Shown here piece by piece: positions 1 to 3,892 of a stretch of DNA of 5,849 nt (its first letter is position 1; each line of letters starts with the position of its first letter). The notes below the pieces were generated by a model. That model did no database searches and was not told the origin of the DNA. It was given only the letters and a program-made list of their open reading frames with translations. Source of the DNA: Candidatus Moraniibacteriota bacterium (GTDB lineage: Bacteria > Patescibacteriota > Minisyncoccia > Moranbacterales > GCA-2747515); assembly GCA_027016355.1 (NCBI GenBank), contig JALWAF010000178.1, positions 1 through 5,849 of the forward strand, in the 5' to 3' direction. The position numbers and the translations under genes are program-made.

Positions 1-89
1 ATAACATTATATCCACGCTCTCTCGCTCGCACAGCTAGAGGAAGTCCCACATAACCAAGTCCAAGCACTGCTACAGTTTGCTTTTTCAT
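1..89 (-). CDS. Nucleotide-sugar dehydrogenase, N-terminal fragment (runs off the window)
   Basis: The minus strand from the ATG at 89-87 encodes 29 residues before the window edge. They start MKKQTVAVLGLGYVGLPLA, which is the Rossmann beta-alpha start with the GxGYVGLP signature of the UDP-glucose/GDP-mannose dehydrogenase family. Members oxidise a nucleotide sugar (UDP-GlcNAc, UDP-ManNAc, UDP-glucose or GDP-mannose) to the uronate with NAD+ in the cytoplasm, supplying precursors for surface polysaccharide. The substrate cannot be told from this fragment. The gene is divergent from the glycosyltransferase at 250, which fits a polysaccharide cluster. There is no clear Shine-Dalgarno sequence before the ATG, only A/T-rich DNA. 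Family assignment is firm; the exact enzyme is open. Confidence 0.82.
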   Translation of the reverse strand, partial: MKKQTVAVLGLGYVGLPLAVRARERGYNV

Positions 90-134
90 AATATTTTAGT
101 ATGTTTTTAAATTTATTAAATATCTATGTATTTA

Positions 135-162
135 ATGATACACTTTTTAAATATGTTGACAA
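135..162 (-). promoter_or_regulatory. Candidate promoter for the nucleotide-sugar dehydrogenase
   Basis: Read on the minus strand, TTGTCA (162-157) is followed after 16 bases by TATCAT (140-135), each 5/6 to the sigma-70 consensus. The predicted start lies about 35-40 bases before the ATG at 89. The -35 word overlaps a plus-strand TTGACA at 156-161, so the two directions may compete. Inferred from sequence only. Confidence 0.42.
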
Positions 163-169
163 TAGATAC

Positions 170-199
170 TTGGATGAATTGCATATTTTGGTATATAAT
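170..199 (+). promoter_or_regulatory. Candidate promoter for the glycosyltransferase-Nudix pair
   Basis: A perfect TATAAT at 194-199 lies about 50 bases before the ATG at 250. The best-placed -35 is weak (TTGGAT, 170-175, 18-base spacer). A better -35 word, TTGACA at 156-161, has no good -10 at normal spacing. The predicted leader is about 44 bases. Confidence 0.42.
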
Positions 200-236
200 G
201 TTATCATCATACAGTTTTGAAAAGGTTTAATTTTTT

Positions 237-242
237 AGGGGG
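237..242 (+). promoter_or_regulatory. Shine-Dalgarno site fixing the glycosyltransferase start
   Basis: AGGGGG at 237-242 lies 7 bases before the ATG at 250. It decides against the in-frame TTG at 217, which would add 11 residues and place this site inside the coding region. Confidence 0.75.
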
Positions 243-249
243 TAAATTT

Positions 250-1407
250 ATGCATATAGGAATTAACGCTTCATTTCTGAGAAAGCCATATACAGGCATT
301 GGACAAGTTACGACACATGTTTTGAACGAAATTGCCAAAAAAGCCAAGGAGGATAAATCAATGAAAAATCATAAGTTCTTTATATATTTAGAAGAAGATT
401 GTGATATTGATTTACCAAAGAATTTTTATAAACGTACTTTTTTGCCACGTTTTTATAGGCGAGATGATCTGTTCCGTAAATTATTATGGGAAAAGATGTG
501 GCTACCACGCAGGGCACACCGTGATGGATGTGATGTGTTGTTGAGTTTGTATCAAAGTGCGACAGTAATAAAATATACGGACATGAAACATGTTATGATT
601 GTTCATGATGTCATCCCACATATTTTTCCAGAATATTTGGGTAATTGGCGTAAAAAATTATATTGGGAACAAGTAGAAAAAGGGATGTATTCATCAAACA
701 AAATTATAGCAGTTTCACAACATACAAAAATTGATTTGCAAAAGAAATTAAATATAAAAGAAGCAAAGATTATTGTAAATAAAATTGCAGTGGATCCGAT
801 TTTTCAAAAAGAATATAGAGAAGATGACATAAAAAAAGTTTTACAAAAATATAATTTACAAAAAGGATATATTTATAGTGGCGGAGGATTGGAAATACGT
901 AAAAATGTTGAAAGTACGATAAAGGCGTACAAGAAACTAACACAAAATGACGATAAAGTACCAGAATTAGTGATATCTGGAAAATTGATGCCAGAATTAT
1001 CACCGATGATTACAGATGTAGAAAAATTGGTTGGTGAGTTGGGATTGAAGGATAAAGTAAAAATTTTAGGATTTGTACCACAAGAGGATTTACCAGCTTT
1101 GTATCTTGGAGCAAAACTATTTGTATTTCCGTCAAGATATGAAGGATTTGGCATGCCAGTACTTGAAGCGATGAATATGGGAACGCCTGCACTTACTGCA
1201 AGAAATTCATCACTAGAAGAGGTGGGTGGAGATGCGGTAGCATATGTAGAAAATGGAGATGTGGATGAATTATCTGAAAAACTAGAACAGTTATTACAAG
1301 ACGAAAAAAGATTATCACAAATGAGTATGGAAGGAAGAGAGCGAGCAAAAGAGTTTTCATGGGAAAAATTTGTAGATACTGTTTGTGATGTTATGTGTGA
1401 AAAGTAA
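250..1407 (+). CDS. GT4-family (RfaB-like) glycosyltransferase
   Basis: A 385-residue GT-B glycosyltransferase, the usual length for group 1 (GT4) enzymes. These transfer a sugar from a nucleotide donor to a growing lipid-linked glycan at the cytoplasmic face of the membrane. The N-terminus MHIGINASFLRKPYTGIGQ is the typical acceptor-domain start with a TGIG loop (15-18). VHDVIP at 118-123 matches the conserved HD motif, and a GGGLEIRKNV segment (211-220) opens the donor-binding domain. E298 and E306 in EGFGMPVLE form the EX7E motif that contacts the donor. No membrane segment is visible. The start at 250 is chosen for its Shine-Dalgarno site and family-like N-terminus. The gene is probably cotranscribed with the Nudix gene four bases downstream. 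A degenerate copy of its last 22 codons lies at 2862-2929. Sugar specificity is unknown. Confidence 0.92.
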   Translation: MHIGINASFLRKPYTGIGQVTTHVLNEIAKKAKEDKSMKNHKFFIYLEEDCDIDLPKNFYKRTFLPRFYRRDDLFRKLLWEKMWLPRRAHRDGCDVLLSLYQSATVIKYTDMKHVMIVHDVIPHIFPEYLGNWRKKLYWEQVEKGMYSSNKIIAVSQHTKIDLQKKLNIKEAKIIVNKIAVDPIFQKEYREDDIKKVLQKYNLQKGYIYSGGGLEIRKNVESTIKAYKKLTQNDDKVPELVISGKLMPELSPMITDVEKLVGELGLKDKVKILGFVPQEDLPALYLGAKLFVFPSRYEGFGMPVLEAMNMGTPALTARNSSLEEVGGDAVAYVENGDVDELSEKLEQLLQDEKRLSQMSMEGRERAKEFSWEKFVDTVCDVMCEK

Positions 1408-1411
1408 ATTT

Positions 1412-1858
1412 ATGACAAAAAAGAGACATTCAAATATCCCAGCATCTTATATGATGTTATTGAAAAATAATAAGATTTTATTATTAAGGCGTTTTAATAC
1501 TGGATATGAAGATGGCAGTTACTCTTTGCCAGCTGGGCATGTTGATGAGGGAGAAAACTTTACAATGTGTGTTATAAGAGAGACAAAAGAAGAGATTGGA
1601 GTATCAATAAAACCTGAAGATGTAAAAGTTGTTCATATAATGCATCGTGATTCAGGTGCTCATGAAAATAATGAAAGAGTAGATGTGTTTTTTATTGCAA
1701 GAAAATGGCAAGGTAAAATTATAAATAAAGAACCAACAAAATGTGATAATTTAGAATGGTTTGATGTAGATAATCTTCCAGAAAATGTCATTCCATATAT
1801 AAAACAAGCAATTAAAGGTATGAAAAATAAAAAATACTATAGTGAATGTGGCTGGTAG
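1412..1858 (+). CDS. Nudix hydrolase (MutT-like)
   Basis: A 148-residue single-domain Nudix protein. The Nudix box G-x5-E-x7-RE-x2-EE-x-G-x spans residues 42-64 (GHVDEGE, then RETKEEIGV); E57, E60 and E61 are the expected metal-binding acids. The hydrophobic position after RE is Thr, a mild departure. LLLRRFNTGYEDG (23-35) is the conserved strand-loop before the box. Nudix enzymes cleave nucleoside diphosphates linked to another group, including nucleotide sugars, oxidised dNTPs and ADP-ribose; the substrate here cannot be read from sequence. The ATG at 1412 lies four bases after the glycosyltransferase stop, suggesting translational coupling. An in-frame GTG at 1385 would overlap that gene and add nine residues, but they match its 3' end in another frame, so I prefer 1412. 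The upstream Shine-Dalgarno site is weak. A nucleotide-recycling role in polysaccharide synthesis is a guess from context. Confidence 0.88.
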   Translation: MTKKRHSNIPASYMMLLKNNKILLLRRFNTGYEDGSYSLPAGHVDEGENFTMCVIRETKEEIGVSIKPEDVKVVHIMHRDSGAHENNERVDVFFIARKWQGKIINKEPTKCDNLEWFDVDNLPENVIPYIKQAIKGMKNKKYYSECGW

Positions 1859-1915
1859 AAACGTATTAACTTTTTTGATGGACAAGGTTGCAATGTGTCT
1901 TTGCGTATAGTGTAG

Positions 1916-1941
1916 TGATACTTCTTGTGGGTATCATTTTT
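1916..1941 (+). terminator. Weak candidate terminator after the glycosyltransferase-Nudix pair
   Basis: TGATAC (1916-1921) pairs with GTATCA (1931-1936) around a 9-base loop, followed by five T (1937-1941). The stem is short and A/T-rich, so the call is tentative. Its place 58 bases after the Nudix stop is right for the end of a plus-strand operon. Confidence 0.38.
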
Positions 1942-1972
1942 GCTATGGTTTTTTATGTTAGATAAATAAAAT

Positions 1973-2004
1973 AGCACACATCACTTTTGTAAGTGATGTG
2001 TGCT
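1973..2004 (-). terminator. Rho-independent terminator of the membrane-protein gene
   Basis: AGCACACATCACTT (1973-1986) and AAGTGATGTGTGCT (1991-2004) form a perfect 14-bp stem with loop TTGT. On the minus strand it lies 8 bases after the stop at 2013 and is followed by the T-rich ATTTTATTTATC. On the plus strand a shorter T-rich tail (TGTTTG) follows, so it may also stop read-through from the Nudix side. Confidence 0.8.
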
Positions 2005-2012
2005 TGTTTGGC

Positions 2013-2783
2013 TTAGAGGTCTATATTATCTGGTACGCCCTTGCCGGCGGATTTTGCAATTACCTCTAAGGGTTTTTTTAGACATGTGATGATGTGTTTT
2101 GGTATTCTTACCAGAAATTTACCAAAAACTTCATCAAGTACATAAGGAAACCACAATGTGAGTAATTCAATCAACACAGGCATATTCTTGCTAATGTTTT
2201 TGTTGTTGCGTACAGCTTCAATACTTGAGGTAAGTTCATGTTTCTTTTTATACAAAGGAATTATGTTTTTTAAGCACCGCAACATCTTTCCATTTTCATC
2301 TAAGCCCTTTGAAGCCCTCACATCTTTTTTTTCATTTTCTGTGAGTGGTGTAAATGCTTGACTTCCATGGTCTTTGTAAAAGTAATCAGAAAAATTGGCA
2401 TCAGTTGCTTTGAGAGCTTTTTCCATAAAACTAGAAAAATTCTTGCGAGCTTCTCTCCCAATGCGTTTTACGCGTAAGTACCACAATGGCATAAGAAATA
2501 AAATGCCAAAGAGCATATACACAACAATAAATTGCATTGTAAAAAGCAATCCTTGGAGAACGCTTTGGAAAAACCCATCAGTTTTTGCGTTCATGATGGC
2601 AAATATGAAGATTATTATTGCAGCTACAAAGCCGTAAAAAAATCGAGTAGTAGAGTTGCGTTCTATCTCTATTACACTTCCACAAAATGCTCCTCCAATT
2701 AAAATCCATGCCCATATTGACCATGATGCGATTGCTATTAGTGGAGCCATGAAAAAACCGATGATTGTAAATTCCGTAAACAT
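2013..2783 (-). CDS. Membrane protein of unknown function, four N-terminal helices plus a soluble domain
   Basis: A 256-residue protein I do not recognise. Hydrophobic stretches at about 5-19, 21-38, 48-64 and 76-103 look like four membrane helices. A strongly basic stretch follows (RVKRIGREARK, from 104), which by the positive-inside rule puts the remaining 150 or so residues in the cytoplasm. That domain is Lys-rich, with an acidic and charged middle and a hydrophobic piece near LIELLTLWFPYVLDEVFGKF that may be amphipathic. The start at 2783 is fixed by AAGGAG (2796-2791) seven bases upstream; in-frame extension to 2867 would run through the promoter. It has its own promoter and terminator, so it appears to be a monocistronic unit opposite to its polysaccharide neighbours. 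A role in surface assembly is possible but not shown. Confidence 0.78.
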   Translation of the reverse strand: MFTEFTIIGFFMAPLIAIASWSIWAWILIGGAFCGSVIEIERNSTTRFFYGFVAAIIIFIFAIMNAKTDGFFQSVLQGLLFTMQFIVVYMLFGILFLMPLWYLRVKRIGREARKNFSSFMEKALKATDANFSDYFYKDHGSQAFTPLTENEKKDVRASKGLDENGKMLRCLKNIIPLYKKKHELTSSIEAVRNNKNISKNMPVLIELLTLWFPYVLDEVFGKFLVRIPKHIITCLKKPLEVIAKSAGKGVPDNIDL

Positions 2784-2833
2784 TGTTCGTCTCCTTTTGT
2801 AAGGTTTCATTGTTAAACTACGATTGACTAGTA

Positions 2834-2861
2834 AGTATAACTTACAAATGTTTTTTGTCAA
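2834..2861 (-). promoter_or_regulatory. Strong sigma-70-type promoter of the membrane-protein gene, with overlapping inverted repeat
   Basis: On the minus strand a perfect TTGACA (2861-2856) is followed after 16 bases by TATACT (2839-2834, 5/6). The predicted leader of about 44 bases carries GTAGTTTAACA, the same 11-base word found after the promoter at 3864-3892, and then the AAGGAG site at 2796-2791. The -10 sits inside an inverted repeat, GTAAGT-ATA-ACTTAC (2831-2845), which could be an operator. Confidence 0.77.
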
Positions 2862-2929
2862 GAGCAAGTACTTGAATTCTCATAGGAAAAATAGTTTATG
2901 CTATTTGTGATGTTATGTGTGAAAAGTAG
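2862..2929 (+). pseudogene. Degenerate 3' tail of a second GT4 glycosyltransferase gene
   Basis: These 68 bases align codon for codon with the last 22 codons and stop (1339-1407) of the intact glycosyltransferase: 54 of 69 positions are identical by hand count. The intact tail reads ERAKEFSWEKFVDTV then CDVMCEK; this copy reads EQVLEFS-stop-EK, then after a one-base deletion VYAI and CDVMCEK-stop. The Trp codon has become TAG (2883-2885) and one base is missing at 2892-2893. The last 25 bases (2904-2928) are identical to 1382-1406, while the upstream part has diverged. No upstream remainder is visible: the minus-strand promoter starts at the next base. It could be the relic of a tandem paralogue or the displaced end of a gene used as an insertion site. 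Confidence 0.72.
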
Positions 2930-2953
2930 AGACGCATTGCAATGCGTCTCTAC
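2926..2953. repeat. 28-base perfect palindrome (REP-like, type A)
   Basis: GTAGAGACGCATTG followed directly by its reverse complement CAATGCGTCTCTAC. Its first four bases overlap the stop region of the pseudogene tail. The right half plus one base (2939-2954) recurs exactly, 16 bases long, at 4232-4247 inside the Wzy-like gene, and a diverged right half occurs at 1890-1903. No long T-run follows, so it reads as an interspersed palindrome rather than a terminator. Confidence 0.75.
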
Positions 2954-2995
2954 GCATAGTGTGTAGCGACATATTTTGTAAATGTTGCTTAGGAC

Positions 2996-3031
2996 AAGGT
3001 TCAACCTAGGGTCGACCCTAGGTTGAACCTT
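2996..3031. repeat. 36-base perfect palindrome (type C) followed by a T-run
   Basis: AAGGTTCAACCTAGGGTC (2996-3013) is followed directly by its exact reverse complement (3014-3031), with a GTCGAC centre. On the plus strand it runs into T at 3030-3035, so it could act as a terminator in that direction, but no intact plus-strand gene precedes it; only the pseudogene tail does. A perfect palindrome of this length with no mismatch points to a recently copied or actively maintained repeat. Confidence 0.78.
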
Positions 3032-3048
3032 TTTTGTATGTGAGACAA

Positions 3049-3087
3049 ATAAAAAACCAGCACGACATCGGTTGATGTGTGCTGGTT
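3049..3087 (-). terminator. Rho-independent terminator of the 155-residue gene
   Basis: On the minus strand AACCAGCACACATC (3087-3074), loop AACC, then GATGT-C-GTGCTGGTT (3069-3055) make a 14-bp stem with one bulged base, followed by a T-run (complement of A 3051-3056). It begins 8 bases after the stop at 3095. The stem shares GCACACATC with the terminator at 1973-2004. Confidence 0.82.
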
Positions 3088-3094
3088 GTGAAAA

Positions 3095-3562
3095 TCATGA
3101 TGGATTTTCCTTGAATACAACCTCAACACCTTTTATATTTAAGGGCTGAAGTTTATCAAGGTTATTACCGATTTTCGAAAGAGCCAGCCATTCTTTGTGA
3201 TCAACTGGCCAGTTTTTGCGAATATGGTCATTAACCTTTGTAACCATATCGTCATATTGTGCATATTGAACATTGAGTTTTATCCAGTTAGCAAGTGTTT
3301 TTGCGGTAAGAGGAGAGGCTGTTCCGCCTCTGATTTTCCTGGGAGGAAATAGTGCAGCACGTATTTCGTGCTGCGGGAGCTCTACATGAATCTCTACCGT
3401 GTAATCCGGCGTAGATTCATCATTGCCAAAAGTATAAATTTCAGTAGATTGATTTATAGCAGTCATTGCAACTTCACCACAGATTTTTAATGCCATTTTT
3501 TTCAGCCTGTCGATTTGCTGAGGGTATTTTTCATACACTTCAACTGTGTAGATAATTTCCAT
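3095..3562 (-). CDS. Protein of unknown function, 155 residues, soluble
   Basis: I do not recognise this family. The protein begins MEIIYTVEVYEKYPQQIDRL and shows no signal peptide or membrane helix. It alternates beta-like stretches (IIYTVEVYE; DYTVEIHVELP) with amphipathic helical ones, and ends in a charged region with KGVEVVFKE near the C-terminus. Two Cys-poor, mixed alpha/beta lobes are plausible; no catalytic motif stands out. The ATG at 3562 is supported by AAGGAG (3575-3570) seven bases upstream. It follows the 50-residue gene on the same strand with a 94-base gap and no strong promoter of its own, so cotranscription from 3864-3892 is likely. Its middle third is unusually rich in short inverted repeats (3314-3420). 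Terminator, start and length support a real gene; function is unknown. Confidence 0.77.
   Translation of the reverse strand: MEIIYTVEVYEKYPQQIDRLKKMALKICGEVAMTAINQSTEIYTFGNDESTPDYTVEIHVELPQHEIRAALFPPRKIRGGTASPLTAKTLANWIKLNVQYAQYDDMVTKVNDHIRKNWPVDHKEWLALSKIGNNLDKLQPLNIKGVEVVFKENPS
3314..3420. repeat. Four consecutive short inverted repeats inside the 155-residue gene
   Basis: Within 107 bases of coding sequence there are four local hairpins: AGAGGC/GCCTCT (3314-3331, loop 6), TTTCCT/AGGAAA (3335-3349, loop 3), GCAGCACG/CGTGCTGC (3354-3374, loop 5) and ATGAATC-TC-TAC/GTAGATTCAT (3386-3420, 2-base bulge, loop 13). The third is the strongest. They do not overlap. Confidence 0.5.
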
Positions 3563-3656
3563 TTTTTAGCTCCTTTTTAGGATCTTAAAATCCTGACTTT
3601 TTGATTAAGAATAGCAGGCATAAAAACCTTCATGAGTTTTTGTTGAATATTTTATG

Positions 3657-3809
3657 TTAAAATTGTTTTATAAAACCCATGCCTCTTAGAAATCCTGTAA
3701 AAAAAGATCTTCCTTTTTTTGGGCCTACAACAATATTTAATATCAATGTTACTAAGGAAACAAATATCAGTATAGTTCCTGTGATAATTCCGTGTAAATA
3801 ATTTTTCAT
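3657..3809 (-). CDS. 50-residue single-helix membrane microprotein
   Basis: A short open frame from ATG 3809-3807 to TAA 3659-3657. It starts MKNYLHGIITGTILIFVS; residues 8-28 are one continuous hydrophobic helix, followed by a basic, Gly-rich tail (GPKKGRSFFTGFLRGMGFIKQF without further acids). This suggests an N-out or N-in anchored peptide with a cationic, possibly membrane-lying C-terminus. It is supported by a strong GGGAGG site (3821-3816) six bases before the ATG and by a TTGACA-17-TATACT promoter about 55 bases upstream. It is the first gene of a two-gene unit with the 155-residue protein. No family is recognised; a small-membrane-protein regulator or a toxin-like peptide are both possible, neither shown. 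Confidence 0.72.
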   Translation of the reverse strand: MKNYLHGIITGTILIFVSLVTLILNIVVGPKKGRSFFTGFLRGMGFIKQF

Positions 3810-3863
3810 AGACAGCCTCCCTCTTCTTAGTTTATTATTCTTATGTTAAACTACTAACAGGCG

Positions 3864-3892
3864 AGTATATCATATTTTAAATAATTTGTCAA
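3864..3892 (-). promoter_or_regulatory. Strong promoter of the microprotein/155-residue unit
   Basis: On the minus strand TTGACA (3892-3887) is followed after exactly 17 bases by TATACT (3869-3864). The leader carries GTAGTTTAACA about 9 bases after the -10, as in the promoter at 2834-2861, then the GGGAGG site at 3821-3816. The -35 overlaps the first base of the Wzy-like start codon on the other strand. Confidence 0.8.

Larger units (their letters stand above)
1888..2004. repeat. Intergenic module copy 1 (related to 2937-3087)
   Basis: This spacer between the Nudix stop and the minus-strand membrane gene is related to the spacer at 2937-3087. Bases 1888-1920 match 2937-2971 at 27 of 33 positions by hand alignment with one 2-base gap; all six differences are transitions. 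A second block, TTTTTT-ATGTTAGATAAATAAAA, matches 3030-3054 with one 2-base gap. Both copies end in a hairpin containing GCAC and GATGTGTGC. This copy lacks the left half of the 28-base palindrome and the whole 36-base palindrome found in the other. Confidence 0.55.
2937..3087. repeat. Intergenic module copy 2 (related to 1888-2004)
   Basis: Second copy of the module lying 3' of a minus-strand gene. It contains the right half of the 28-base palindrome, the full 36-base palindrome (2996-3031) absent from copy 1, and the terminator of the 155-residue gene. Homology with copy 1 is clearest at 2937-2971 and 3030-3054; the stretch between is poorly conserved. The whole gene-free stretch 2784-3094 holds the promoter of the membrane gene, the pseudogene tail, this module and nothing else I can identify. 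Confidence 0.55.

Noticed and set aside
217..249. In-frame TTG extension of the glycosyltransferase by 11 residues
   Set aside because: It would place the AGGGGG ribosome site inside the coding region, and the family normally begins as the protein does from the ATG at 250.
770..1192. Three minus-strand open frames opposite the glycosyltransferase
   Set aside because: They overlap a clear GT4 gene, have no ribosome sites of note, and their composition is that of antisense shadows.
2158..2637. Two plus-strand open frames opposite the membrane-protein gene
   Set aside because: The minus-strand gene has a promoter, Shine-Dalgarno site and terminator; these frames have none.
2784..2867. N-terminal extension of the membrane protein up to 2867
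   Set aside because: It would begin within the -35/-10 region of the gene's own promoter, and AAGGAG sits exactly seven bases before the ATG at 2783.
1382..2928. A classical integrative element bounded by 25-base att sites
   Set aside because: The direct repeats and their position at a gene's 3' end fit the idea, but there is no integrase or recombinase gene between them, so it is kept only as an alternative in the findings.
2926..3087. CRISPR-like repeat array
   Set aside because: The palindromes here differ from one another and are not regularly spaced; there are no repeat-spacer units or cas genes.
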